Positions 39,807 through 50,989 of a stretch of 64,000 nt of DNA are shown piece after piece. The notes under the pieces were generated by a model that saw nothing but the letters and a program-made list of their open reading frames with translations, searched no databases and was not told the origin of the DNA. Source of the stretch: Yponomeuta sedellus. Lineage: Eukaryota > Arthropoda > Insecta > Lepidoptera > Yponomeutidae. Numbering within the stretch: the first letter of the stretch is position 1; each line of letters opens with the position of its first letter. The stretch covers positions 10,882,001 through 10,946,000 of the forward strand of contig OW203727.1 of the NCBI GenBank assembly GCA_934045075.1. Direction: 5' to 3'. The position numbers and the translations under genes are program-made.

Positions 39807-40184
39807 CATATATAAGCACACATAACTTAAATACATATAATAGAAATAACACCACGCAGAAATATAGATTGTTTAATATAGAGGCTTATTAACTTTAAGT
39901 TTTACGCGCCTTCTACGCTTTTATTTCTAGAACTAAACAATCAATGCAAAAAAGGACACGTTGAAAACCAGCGCCGCTAGTTTTTATTTCAAAATCTAGC
40001 GACAAAGCTGAGCGCGCTCCTATTGCCAAAATGAAACATAAGGTTATAATTATGTCTTGCTGAGTTAAACTGATTAAACCCTATATATGTATTTTTTCTT
40101 ATTATTTAATTTAGCTGTAAGATTAGGCTTGTCGTTGTAACTTTTGGCAATAAACCTTTTTTATTCTTTTTTTTTTATTCTTAA
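39639..40184 (+). other. LINE-2 3' UTR
   Basis: Non-coding. Contains the CA microsatellite and, near the end, a GGCAATAAACC polyadenylation-signal-like motif followed by two TTTTTTATTC-type units. It lacks the GGCGGCC..TTCTTCC hairpin block of LINE-1, so it belongs to a different tail class. Confidence 0.6.
39752..39805. repeat. (CA)n microsatellite
   Basis: About 54 bases of uninterrupted CA dinucleotide inside the LINE-2 3' UTR. Confidence 0.97.
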
Positions 40185-40739
40185 TGGCGAACATGGAGTT
40201 TGAGAACCCGAGGAGTAGCAACTAAGAAACATTCAAACTGATAAGAATCAACGGTAATATAAAGCAGTTCTTCACACGAAGGTAATATGTTGAATACACA
40301 AAGAAGTAGGTATGTCTTGTACTCCAGCAGCTAATTGTGCAGTTTTTTATAGGTACACAATCAGCTGCTAGGCCTGGGCACACTGAATGGACGTGGGTGG
40401 ACGTCAGAAGCCCACCTTGCGACAGTGGAATACGGCGGAGCAGATTCTCCTAATGTTGCGTCCAAATCGCAATGAATTTCTTGCGTCGCTCGGTATTTTT
40501 TTAAACAGAGGTGCATCATAACGGCTCACACATCGTTTTTCTCCATTTTCGAGAACACGTTCCGACACAAACTAAACAGATTACTACATTCAGAACAAAA
40601 GAGAATCGAAGATTTTTTTCTATATTAATATTACAAATATGTATCTGAGCTATGCATGCCAATATTTTTTTTTTACCAAGGAGTTCGTTAGTTCGCTCTC
40701 GTTCTCATCCTCCTTCGTCTCATTACTTTTTGATCCCCC
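40185..40739. other. Unassigned DNA
   Basis: No gene or repeat recognised. Confidence 0.4.
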
Positions 40740-41306
40740 TCCTACTAATATTATAAACGCGAAAGTTTGTAAGTATGGATAGATGAATGTTTGTTTGTTA
40801 CGCTTTTACGTAAAAACTACTGAATGGATTTTAATGAAACTTACAATTCACACGGTATTGTGTGAATTGTAAAAAATATGACGATAAGTGTCAAGTAAGT
40901 AGGAAAATATCTACCATCTGCGAGCTATTCTGGCGTGCGATGCCGAAACCGGGATCGCACGCCAGAATGGCGATGCCGGGTTACACATATGTAATGTTTA
41001 ATGGAAATGTTTAAAAAAATCGTTAATTATAATTTATAGGAGCATCCTGCAGTAGCTACCTATAGGCCTATGATTAGGGCTCCGCAGTGCTTAGTTATCG
41101 TATTTCTTATGTTGACAATATTGTTATGTTATTATGGAGCAACGTAACATCTCAATATTTTCAGGCTGTTATATTTTTCAAATGTGACCCAAAACTTATT
41201 TACGTGATAATTTTAATGTCATAATGTAAGTTCTTTTCTACGCCACGCTAATATAAGCTACTCGAAATACTAATCCTGCGCAGACGAAGTTGCGGGCACC
41301 AGCTAG
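40740..41306 (+). mobile_element. Helitron-like non-autonomous element
   Basis: Begins TCCTACTAATATTATAAACG then CGAAAGTTTGTAAGTATGG and TACGTAAAAACTACTGAATG. It ends CGAAGTTGCGGGCACCAGCT-AG. A TC start, a CTAG end followed by T, and a GC-rich segment just before the end fit Helitrons; this start/end pair is common in lepidopteran non-autonomous Helitrons. A subterminal hairpin is only weakly formed, and the base before TC is C rather than A. Inside are two small palindromes: ACAATTCACACGG (about 40844-40870) and a CTATTCTGGCGTGCGATGCC-type one at about 40925-40970. Confidence 0.6.
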
Positions 41307-41324
41307 TTTTGTATAAAAGTGAAC

Positions 41325-41385
41325 TGCAAAGACGCGTCTTTTCCACGCCCTCGCCCCACGTCCTTTTTGTATGGGCGGGTAAATA
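41325..41385. mobile_element. MITE family G fragment
   Basis: AGACGCGTCTTTTCCACGCC, then CTCGCCCCACGTCC matches one end of 49382-49565 and 1790-1978. Confidence 0.5.
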
Positions 41386-42090
41386 TACGATTCCGAATGT
41401 GCATAACAAAGAAGGCGGATATGTTTAATCTGCCTTGCTACCTAACTCATTAAGCTAACACTAAGATGAGGTAGGAAAGTATAGTCATCGGCAAAACGTG
41501 CAGGTACTTTTGAACATAAAAATACGAACGTGAAAACAGTTCTTTTCAAAAACATATTAGAAGCAGTTTCAAATGTGACTTTACGTCGAAACATTCAAAA
41601 ACTCGTGGTGATGTCATTCAGTCGATGGTGAATGATCGTGCACATAACTCGTTAATCTATGATCATTGTGGCCACCGAACAAAAGTTGACGGCTAAGTAC
41701 TGCTTAAAGATCTTTTAGCTGGAAGTAAGCTTTGCGCACGTACTTTTATAGTACCATTAAGTGATGTAACCACATTGTTCATTGGCTGATCGGCACCTAG
41801 AGCAACAATAATGTCAAAGGCTAGAATTGAAGGGAATCGTTACCTTTTGTTTAGGTGTCAGTCGATCCCGAGTCAGACCAGGGAATCGATGAAAAGAGAT
41901 TTCAATAAAAAATACAAATTTAAATAACCTGTTATCGGTGGCTACGCATCACACAAAGGTCACATAGGACATCAGTTAGTTAAGAGAAGTGCACTCCACA
42001 GATAAGTCTGTCAACCAGCATATATAACGAAATCGATTGATAACTCTTTATTGGACCCCAGAAAAGAGTGATTAGAAACAATACATCTTA
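41386..42090. other. Unassigned DNA
   Basis: No gene or repeat recognised. Confidence 0.4.
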
Positions 42091-42260
42091 AAAACTGTTT
42101 CAAGTACCGTGATCTCAAAAGATCTTCCAAGACCACGGTACTTGACAAAGTGCCGAAACGTCGGAGATTTATAAAAATGTAAAATAAACGAGTAAAATCC
42201 GTGTAAATACAGTTTTTATTATGTCTAGTGCTCGTGTTAACCTTAGAAAATACTATAACA
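42091..42260. mobile_element. Fold-back repeat family, copy 2
   Basis: ACCACGGTACTTGACAAAGT, GCCGAAACGTCGGAGAT, AAACGAGTAAAATCCGTGTA, CAGTTTTTATTATGTCTAGT and GCTCGTGTTAACCTTAG correspond to 18130-18298. The outer part matches in inverted orientation. Confidence 0.65.
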
Positions 42261-42447
42261 ATACATCTTCTTAAGAAGACAGGAGTAGGAAGTCTTGGCT
42301 TCGGAATGGGTTAGTGTGGTCAGCGTTGAATTTCTGTTTCGTTGGAAAAAGAGAAGTGAGGAATATATAGTGCTGACAACCAACTCCCATAGCGGACTGA
42401 CACGGTTAGTGGAGAGGCTCCGAAAGAAAAAGGGCAATTTCAAACGC

Positions 42448-42515
42448 TGAGGTATTTGAACACCTCTATCATTCAGGTTTACTCACGATTGTTAGCGAGA
42501 GGCATTACTAATTAA
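42448..42515 (-). mobile_element. SINE-D fragment
   Basis: TTGAACACCTCTATCATTCA, TTTACTCACGATTG and TTAGCGAGAGGCATTACTAA are antisense SINE-D core. Confidence 0.5.
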
Positions 42516-43626
42516 ACATCAAAAATATACATAAATTAGAAACGTACATACGATACCATTTTTTATGTCATTCACACACACACTCGCACGCACAAGGTTT
42601 CGGGTAAGTGCCATTCAGTTCCTTAAAAGTAAAATTGCTCATTTACCATGAGAATTAAAGGGTTTATTCCATCGTCAGAGATCTGTAAAAAATTCCTGAG
42701 ATTGCAACGTAATATGAACCAGCCAATTTATTCTATTCGCAATCCAAAAGGTAATGGCTCGGCAAAAAAACTTCATTCGTTTTCTTCTGCCAGCTAGCCA
42801 CTAAGCTCACTAAGCTAATAAGTGCCATAATAACCTAATAATAAGTCATAATTTTCAATGTCAAAAATGTCATAGTGTGAAAATATTGACGGATAGACAG
42901 GAAAATTCCGTCTGAACACATCTCTACCTATCTTCGCGTCGCAGGGCAATGTTATGAGCAAGGACGTGGCTGAATTAGTATACTGTTCAGTTGGAGCCAC
43001 GAAATTGGTGGCCACGCGGTAATAGACTCGAGGCAGAATACTCTTATAGAGAGTTCATGATTATATTAAATGGCGAGAAGAGATTAAAATAAAGAATATA
43101 ACAAAATCTTTATACTTCTGTAGTAGGCAAGTAGGCAAGTTGCCTCATCAGCGAGAAGTGTGTAAGATACACAGTGTAACAAAATCTTCTAACTTGTGTA
43201 GTGGGCGAGTAGCCTCCTTTTTAATACAAGTTGCACTTTATGTTGAGTCAGCATTTAACGTAGAATATAAGCAAATGCACAATGTTGTATACAGGCACTT
43301 TATACAATATACGAGCACAGACGCCACTGGTCTACAACAGATGCCTTTACTTAGACCCCCGTCTCTCTGCACGTACAGCCAGAACCTCCCCATCACGTTT
43401 TTATCTCTTTTTTACACTAGACCACACTACTACACCTTTTCACATCTTTAGAATTCTTTTCGACTTCTTTATATTACACTTCTTACCACTTTGAATTTGG
43501 TCTCAAGCAAAAGGTTGGAAATCACAAATATTTACATGTATGATATATTAATACCGACAAATTACGGTGCTCAATGAATTTAAAACTGACCTACAAATGA
43601 CGAAGACAACAAATAATTTTGTTATG
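42516..43626. other. Unassigned DNA
   Basis: Unrecognised frames of 66-103 codons (42815-43494). A weak local duplication lies at about 43085-43215 (AACAAAATCTT..ACTTCTGTAGTAGGCAAG against AACAAAATCTTCTAACTTGT). AGACGCCACTGG at 43320 may be a SINE-C scrap. Confidence 0.4.
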
Positions 43627-44032
43627 ACCGTCGTAGCCCAGTAGGTAGAACAAGGGACTCGGAAGTGAGAGGCTCAGGCTCCGTTGATTCCCAGTAGGGG
43701 CATATAGCGTCAGTGACTTTGTGACTTTGTAGACTAGTAAATTTATAGTAGCAATACCAGTCGCTAACGAAGGAAAACATCTTCAAACACCGTATTCAAA
43801 CACCTCACCGCATGAAATTTGGAGACAAGGCGTGCAAGCCGCGGTGGGCACGCGTAGTCATTACCCCCTATGATAGCACAACGTGGCGCTCCTTAGGGGA
43901 GGGCTATGTCCAGCAGTGGACTAGTATAGCCTGACGATGATGATGACGCGTAGTAATTAAGCCCACTCTCTCTCTCTCTCTCTCTCTAAGAGAAGACTTG
44001 TGCCCTGCAGTGGGACGTTTATAGATTAGATA
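43627..44032 (+). mobile_element. SINE-D split by an RTE-type insertion
   Basis: tRNA-like head GACCGTCGTAGCCCAGTAGG, then CAGTGACTTTGTGACTTTG, AGCAATACCAGTCGCTAACG and GCGGTGGGCACGCGTAGT. After the insert it resumes with ACGCGTAGTAATTAAGCCCA, a (CT)n run at about 43970-43988 and TGCCCTGCAGTGGGACGTTT. Confidence 0.8.
43859..43945 (+). mobile_element. RTE-derived 3' end nested in SINE-D
   Basis: CATTACCCCCTATGATAGCA, then TTAGGGGAGGGCTATGTCCA, GCAGTGGACTAGTATAGCC and a (GAT)n-like tail. TSD ACGCGTAGT, 9 bp and perfect (43850-43858 and 43946-43954). Confidence 0.9.
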
Positions 44033-44204
44033 AAACAATGAACGGGATCCTACGTTCTTATATCCAAGCCACTTTCGTGGCCCCACGTGCCCTTGCGCGG
44101 ATCGCGCGCCTTGTCTCCCAATACAAACGCAACACAGGCACCGTGACAAAGATAACCAACTACTTCCGGTAGAAATTGTCACATGACTGCCTTGCTTTAG
44201 TTAT

Positions 44205-44265
44205 GCCTGATTTACATTCCGTCCGCTGCTACTGAGCTGAGAGGAGCGAGTGGAGTGTAAAGTGT
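44205..44265. mobile_element. Small hairpin MITE
   Basis: TTTACATTCCGTCCGCT is complemented, with mismatches, by AGCGAGTGGAGTGTAAA, enclosing GCTACTGAGCTGAGAGG. A similar phrase (GGCTGAGCGGAGTGCACGCG) is at 58619. Confidence 0.55.
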
Positions 44266-44328
44266 ACGCGTGTGAACACAGTAAGTGAACTGTCGCAGCT
44301 GCCACTGCACTAAAACTTTTGACACTAA

Positions 44329-44425
44329 GGTAAGATAAGAATATTCTTTATTGTACACCAGGAAAAAATTAACATAAAACAATTATAAAGATACAGTACA
44401 ATTGGCGGCCTTATTGCTTAGAGCA
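44329..44425 (-). repeat. Detached LINE 3' tail (copy 8)
   Basis: AAGGTAAGATAAGAATATTC, TTTATTGTACACCAGG, GTACAATTGGCGGCC and stem TTGCT-tag-AGCAA (44414-44426). Confidence 0.7.
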
Positions 44426-45485
44426 ACGAAATCATCGACACTAAAATCATATTTCATAATTATCATAATATCTATGACGTAGCATAACTTGAGAACAGCT
44501 CGATCGATTTTGATGACTTATTTTTTGTTTTGTAATTATCAGGGTAAGTTTTGCGTTAAGGAGATTTTTTGGAAAAAAATACATTTAGTAAATTGTTCCG
44601 TCCGAAACTGAAGCGGGTCGCTAGTTCAAGATAAAGAAAAATAAAATTATATTCTGTTAAATATTATCAGTCTCAAATAAAATTTAATTTAATTTTCGTA
44701 TTTCAGTGATGGGAGACACGTTTAATTTGGTGATCACATGTAATTATCTATGACACAAACTAGTTATCAAAAACAATGTAATTGAAATATTCCTAGCTTT
44801 CGGTAAACGGGTTTTTTTATGACAACACTATTGAGTTTTGTTTGCTAATGTAGAGTCACGACTTTAAGAATTATATCACGTGAAACGATGACAGCTTTTA
44901 CAAAGTGCCGAGTAGGTATGACTGACGCATAGACCAAATTGGTAAGCTAATGTAAACTCACGAGTAGTAAATGTAAGTAAACAGTTTTTATAATGTCGGC
45001 TAGATGTTTGACGCATCGGTCTTAGAATTTTGACTCTTTTCGATATATTGTACATGAAGTTAGTTACACCGAATTTGTTATACCCGTTTCTAGTTGGTCG
45101 ATTACGCTGAATCGTACTTATTATTTTCTTTATTTAAATGCAATTACATTAAACAAGAGGTACTTAACAATTAAGTCGCTGTTACTGTGCTCCTTTGAAG
45201 AAAACCTTTTTGATGGATTGATTGACTGACTGACCGACCGACCGACCGACTGGTTGATTGATTGATTTATCATCACAACATCACAAACTTCTTTTGTTAT
45301 TGATAGTATTTTAGCTTCCCGGCTTTCCACTGCACAGTTAAGTTAGTAGGTGTATTAATCGAATTGCATTGGTGCCCACCCAACCATGCACTTAATTTTT
45401 GCCATATTTCATGCGTTTCTAGTCCAGACATCTTTCTTACACGCACGTCCAGTTGACAGCTGACCAACCTTCACATTTTTATTAC
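44426..45485. other. Unassigned DNA
   Basis: A short (GACC)n-like run at 45229-45250 lies inside a GATT-rich patch. A 66-codon frame there is low-complexity. No gene recognised. Confidence 0.4.
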
Positions 45486-45629
45486 TAACCCCCTTATTCA
45501 TAATGGTCCGCTAACTTAAAACAGCTGCTAATGAGTGTTCTTTTTCATTCTGACTTAGGTCAATAGAAGAGAACAGAGTGAGAATTAGCAATGCTTTAAG
45601 TTAGCAGACTATTATGAACAAGGGGGTAA
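45486..45629. mobile_element. PIF/Harbinger-like MITE with CCCCC ends
   Basis: TAA at 45486-45488 and 45627-45629 flanks an element beginning CCCCCTTATTCATAATGGTC and ending with the inverted ATTATGAACAAGGGGG. The inverted repeats are about 32 bp. The interior is non-coding. Confidence 0.75.
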
Positions 45630-47203
45630 GTTTCCTGCAGCGTTAAGCCGCATTTTCACGATCTTAGTAGACTCGGACGGAGTGAGCAGTTATCGCTATA
45701 AAGTTGTTATTAGTATCGTGTATCCCGGCCATCTTAGTAAAAAAATGTCACTGGGATGAAAACGGCCATGTTTTTTTCACTCGGACCGCGCTCTACTCGT
45801 CTCAGGTGCTTGGAAGAAATCGCAAAAAAAAAATGGCGCCAACATTAGGAACTACTGGGTTTCGTGAAGAAAAAGTGAAGTAGCAGTAAAATATTGATGT
45901 TTGTAGAGTTATATGATGCTGTGTAAGTGACCACACACTTCCACAGCTTCATACCACTCTATAACTTCATACTCATTCAATTGCCGTGACACTATTCTTT
46001 TCCTTTTTTTTATACTTATATTGTCGAAGTACGACGTTAATTTTTTTTTATTCCACTTCTATTCATCATAAGTAGCAGTAAATTTTTGGTCATTTTCGGC
46101 CCGCTGAGAGACACCGTTTGCAACATAACGCTTTTAAACTGGAAAATCACAGTACACTAAGATGTGTGTACACCATACTTAGTGGCCTACAGTTTTTAGT
46201 CATTGGATGTGTCACTGTCACTGTCCGAACGACCCTTCTAAGACAGTGAAAACGCAGCTTTACTAATTAGAGTACATTCATATAAAGCTTAGTGACTACT
46301 GAAACAGAGTCATGCATTAACGGTCCTATTTATTTTTGACTTTAAAAAAGGAGGAGGTTATCAATTCGAGGCGTTTACTACTTAATTGTTTACAATAACG
46401 ATTCCCTGAAACACTCGATAAAGGCCGATTGCGCTGTGGTGGACATTTTGCAAGATGAATACAGACTTATGGAATAAAATACATGATCTCAGGAGTGCTT
46501 GAGATAAATCATATTTTATAAATTAGGCTGAAGCTCGGTGACTTCTAAGGCAGAATTGAGCTCTGTTGAATGCGCCAAAACGCATATAATTTGTTCTGTG
46601 TGTGATTTGGCTTAGCGCGTCACTAATGGGCGCAATTTCATGGATAATGTATAGCAGCCGAGTTTTGACTTGGCGAGGCTAGCGGACTATGAGCTTTAAG
46701 GTCGACGTTCATCGACTGTCACGCACTCAAATAAACTCAGCTTTACATTTGTTCTGTTTAGTAAGCCGTAACACAGCCATGCAGTGCACGCATATAAATA
46801 TCGATGTGCTGTAAACTGTACGTAATCACATAATTGGAATGATGGAATTGACTTCAATCTAATTTTTCACACTTACCAATGTGCAGCAAATAACTAAACC
46901 AAATTTTATTTCGTCCTTTGTCATTGTATACACTTGTCTTTCACTCGAATTCTAGGTCAGAATAAAGAAAGAATGCAACACAAAATTAGAACATTCACAA
47001 ATAGCTTCGTTATACAAAGTGGCACAACAAACGCGAAAAATCTTACAAAAACAGAATATAAAACTAAATTAATTAAAACTCCGAGTCACACACGACCCAA
47101 AAGATTTCATGATGTTAGCAGCGTTCTCTCGCTGCACCTCCAGGGAAATCAATTGCATGGTATGCCTTGGAACGATGATCATACCCATGACACTACAGGC
47201 GCC
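45630..47203. other. Unassigned DNA
   Basis: Around 45650-45830 CGGACGGAGTGAGCAG and CACTCGGACCGCGCTCTACT look like decayed inverted ends of another MITE. A 95-codon frame at 46934-47221 is unrecognised. No gene supported. Confidence 0.4.
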
Positions 47204-47320
47204 GACCGTCTTCCTGCATGAAAACTATTCCCCAATCCCCCATACCTCCATCCTAGAATCATCCATGGAAAGGATGGAGTTATGGGGGGACCGACCGATT
47301 TCCTGGAGGAAAATCATTTC
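47204..47320. repeat. Hairpin flanked by direct repeats
   Basis: TCCCCCATACCTCCATCCT (47236-47254) is complementary, with one mismatch and one indel, to AGGATGGAGTTATGGGGGGA (47271-47290). Both are bordered by related direct repeats (GCCGACCGTCTTCCTGCATG and GACCGACCGATTTCCTGGAG). Confidence 0.65.
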
Positions 47321-48787
47321 CTCATGCCAAATACTTCCATACTTTGCCCAGCTAGCAGCACAATCAAGTAATGCAGCGCAACTTGGCTAAATTTTCTTTT
47401 ACTTCGTTGCAGGTATGTCGATATACTACCAAATATCAAATCAGACCTCTCAAAGTAAGTTCCAATCAAAACTGCTAGTAATTCCACTTTCAATTAAAAC
47501 AAAATATCACAGCGTCCTTATCTGAAGATTTGTTTTCCTCTGCAGCGACGTTGATTGATTGATACGTTAATCTTATACTCACTTCCTTATCCGCGGCTTG
47601 GAAGCGAGACAAGTTGGGTGTTTCGTTTTGGATACAATCAAACACGTCTGGGCCAGACTGGCCTCAAATACGAATTACCTCAATAAAGACAAGTACAGTC
47701 GAAAAGAAGGCTTTTGCAGGCAGTTCTTGTCACGTACTGTATAAGTGTGATTTTCCAATGTGTCTGCATTTGTTACTGTATAGCTGATAGACGGGCAGGT
47801 AAAAATTGTACAAAATTGTTGGTAATTGTGCTGTATAAACCAATACAGAAGCTTGCCTCAATCCCAATGAAAGAAATATAGAATATTTACATAGGAAGGT
47901 GAAGGAACAATTTTCTTTGACCAATATTAACTAAAGATTATTTTCTATGAGCCTAAAAAGATATCGATAAGAATTAACCTAAAACTTAGCTAAACGTTTA
48001 AAAAGTTTTGAAATTATTGACTCAAATTCAGATTAAATTACTTGATTTTGTTAATAATGTGTAGTGCTTACGAAATATTTAGTTCTAAAAAGTTTTGATT
48101 TGATAGTTTCTCAGATAATTGGTAAGTCAATGACGTTTTACAATAATACATAAGGATTTTTTTAAATCTACTAATATTGAGTTGAGTAACCCGTATTTGA
48201 TAGTAATAAATGTATTTCGCTCGGCGATATTAAAAAGTAGTTTTTCTTTGTTCTACATAATAACAAGGACAGACTTATTGTTTTGTAAAAGCAGCCGCAG
48301 GTCGCGGTAATAAAACAAAACCCTTTGTTTTCATCTATTTTAAAGAAGAAAAAAGATGTGTGCTTTAGATGACATTGTCAAACTGTGATAAAATAAAGTT
48401 ACAAAAGATGATTGCGATGCTTCAATCAAAGAAGGACATCATCGTCAGACATAAACTGCAATTTGATAACCGATTAGGCTCAGTAAGTTTTTCTTGGAAT
48501 TTTGGGCACAACTATTTGATGACAACTCCATGATGGACTCATTACACGAATGAAATAACGATACACTTTTGCTTTCATTCACTAACGATTAGCAATATTA
48601 TCTCATTGGGATCAGTCGATACATTGACCTTCCTTCTTAATCTAGCGGTATCACGTCTGGAGTAGTAGATTCCAACTGGGGCCGTATCACATTTGTATAA
48701 GTCAGTCTGTATATCGATATTTGGATGCCCTTGCCATGTTACCATCACACAAGGTATCCTAGTCTGGGACCAGGATAAGAGATTAGT
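47321..48787. other. Unassigned DNA
   Basis: No gene seen. At 48740-48775 CAAGGTATCCTAGTCTGGGA is a scrap of the SINE-Gly body. Confidence 0.4.
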
Positions 48788-48799
48788 TAAGAACTTCTT

Positions 48800-49103
48800 T
48801 TTAAAAACCTATTTAGAGGCTTAAAATTCCACCCATGCCGTGATTCGAACCCGCGACCTCTGGCTATCCGTGCCAGCGCTCTTCCAACTGAGCTAATGGG
48901 GGACTCACTGGCATCAGTGAAATTTCAAACCTATTTACAATACTCTCTGTATTACGTACAGGCAGCGACATCTGGCTGAAGTAATTTGCATCACTTGCAG
49001 CCCAGAGTACCTACTTTGCAGTTAGGTTTTACATCGGAATGATATCACTGTACCCACATGATTATATTCTTTTAAATGCACTAACCCGTGCTAAGGACAA
49101 TTT
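48800..49103 (-). mobile_element. SINE-A, circularly permuted full unit
   Basis: Sense order: AATTGTCCTTAGCACGGGTT tail, leader (ATCATGTGGGTACAGTG, AAAACCTAACTGCAAAGT, GCAAGTGATGCAAATTACTT), tRNA-like head (CCCATTAGCTCAGTTGGAAG, anticodon arm CTGGCACGGATAGCCAG, B box GGTTCGAATCAC), then GCCTCTAAATAGGTTTTTAA at the end. TSD TAAGAACTTCTT / TAAGCACTTCTT (48788-48799 and 49104-49115; one mismatch). The tail that ends other copies stands at the start here. Confidence 0.8.
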
Positions 49104-49115
49104 TAAGCACTTCTT

Positions 49116-49381
49116 ATTCCTACAAAAAGAGTAATTGAAGACCAATAATATAATGTTGAACCATAACGCAGTCTTTTTGGATCATGGGAAGAGCCTCACG
49201 GTTATTTGAAGTGGGATTTCTGTATTTCTATTTCATTGTTGCAGTTCTCTTGCTGACACTAATCAGTCGTAGATGAAGACTTTTACTTTCAAAAAAATAG
49301 GATAAGGTATGTAAGTGTTACATTTATGTAATAGATATAAAACTTCCACGCGAGGAACGGCTAAATAAAGCCGGATCTGTG
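49116..49381. other. Unassigned DNA
   Basis: Nothing recognised. Confidence 0.4.
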
Positions 49382-49565
49382 AGGCCTTGGGCTCACATAA
49401 AGGACATAGGGGGAGGGCGTGGAAAAGACTCGTCTTTCCGATTCACTATCATACAAAATGTACTGAAGAGGCGGGACGAAGCTTACTCAAAAAAGACGGG
49501 GTAAAGGCGCAAATTCTACACAATTTTCCGCGCCCTCTCTCAAGGCTTTTTTGTGTGCCCCGGAA
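49382..49565. mobile_element. MITE family G, copy 2
   Basis: AGGGCGTGGAAAAGACTCGT and TTTTCCGCGCCCTCTC form the inverted end blocks. GAGGCGGGACGAAGCTTAC is the centre shared with 1790-1978 and 62985-63130. The 60-codon frame is read-through. Confidence 0.6.
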
Positions 49566-50984
49566 CTGAGTAGTTAGGTTACGAATGCGCTAAAACCGAA
49601 GTATTTTTATGACTATGAACTTATTCATTTCATATGATTGTACATGTGTTTTCACTAATAGTTGTATATTTTCAGTTTATTTGAAATATCATATTAGCAA
49701 AAAAAAATCCAAATTGTGATTCGAAATGAACGAGAACTAAAATAAAAAGACTTAATTCTGAAAACATTATTAATTTTAATGTAGAGATATAGTAATATAT
49801 TAAACGGGTCAAATCACGATTATTTACTAGGTAAAACCTTATTTCCCGAAGTTTCGGAAGCGTTACAGTTGCCGTGGTCTCGGATGTAGAGATATATTAA
49901 TAAAAACTAAATGGATAATCTAATTATTCATTGTTAAACGATAACAGAAACAGACAATGGCCGTTTTAAGCAGAAATCTACGTTACAAAAGATTTTTTCT
50001 ATTAGTAGCTCCACTGTTTCTTGAAAACTGTCCCCCAAAGATGTAAACTTTCCATACGAGTGTCTCCTTTGCACATACATCTGTTTATTTAAACTTATCA
50101 GGTAGAATAGAGAGTCCAATTATGATGTCCGGAAGCCTCTACAGCCGCTGGTATGTATAGTCGGTAACACATCAGCCTTTACATTTTAGTTGTAAAATCA
50201 CTGTTATCGTAACTGAGTAGAGAACTAGCATATCAAGGTTGATATGCTGTCGACTGTACAAGCTGAAGTATGCAAGCACATACCAGATAAACCGCATGCA
50301 AACCAGTTATATGCAGCTCTGTAGCACGTAAAGCCTAGTGATGTGAACCAGTTCCAAAAACACCGTTAAAAACCTATAATAACCAGTTATTTTAAATACT
50401 AATCGATTACTTTTTAGTGTAATTTAAGTAGCCGAGGCATTAGGCAAGAGAACATTCTCTCAGATTTTTTGACATGAAACCTTTATGTTCACAGCAACTC
50501 TTGCGTTTAAAAATTCCAATCCAATTCAATTTAAATTTTAGGAAGTTTTGCCGACGATAATTGGTGTTTTAATGTGAGCGAAAATGTATTCGTTCCGTTT
50601 TTGTACCAAAATAATAATATTGGGATTTAATTACACGTCAGACATGCATTTTTGTTTATCAATGTAATTTTTAATACTTTTGTTACAAATAAATATTGTA
50701 AAATATTTCTAAAAGTAATTGGAAAATAACGGTATTAAAAATTTAAATCCATTCACGCCACGTGTCGAAACTCCTAGTATTAATATTATGACATACGAGG
50801 TGTTGTAACACGCAGCAGTTGACAGCGTCTGAGAACTTGCAGGAGTTCTCAAAATATTGTCACAGACGGGCGCTTTACTATAGGGCATACTCGATCAGAT
50901 TTACGCCAATTTTCATGGAGTTTGATCCTAGGGTGATTTGTTTCGGAGCGTCGCAGTTGAATAAAATTTTATGGTCAATTTATA
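49566..50984. other. Unassigned DNA with a fold-back family end
   Basis: At 49795-49890 TTAAACGGGTCAAATCACGA, CCCGAAGTTTCGGAAGCGTT and TTGCCGTGGTCTCGGATG belong to the family at 18040. The rest, including a 61-codon frame at 49934-50119, is unrecognised. Confidence 0.45.
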
Positions 50985-50989
50985 CTCGT

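Larger units (their letters stand above)
29940..40184 (+). mobile_element. LINE-2: CR1/L2-group LINE, interrupted by LINE-1
   Basis: Layout: 5' UTR (about 29940-30472; the true 5' end is not resolved), ORF1 part 1 (30473-30859), foreign insert (30861-35484), ORF1 part 2 (35486-36169), linker, ORF2 (36681-39638) and 3' UTR. It ends with GGCAATAAACC and a repeated TTTTTTATTC tail near 40184. Without the insert it is about 5.6 kb, usual for a full-length CR1-type LINE. I found no convincing flanking TSD. Both ORFs are otherwise free of stops, so the element was probably competent until hit by LINE-1. Confidence 0.8.

Noticed and set aside
46934..47390. Overlapping 93- and 95-codon plus-strand frames
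   Set aside because: Different frames over the same DNA, with a hairpin and direct repeats inside. No recognisable protein.
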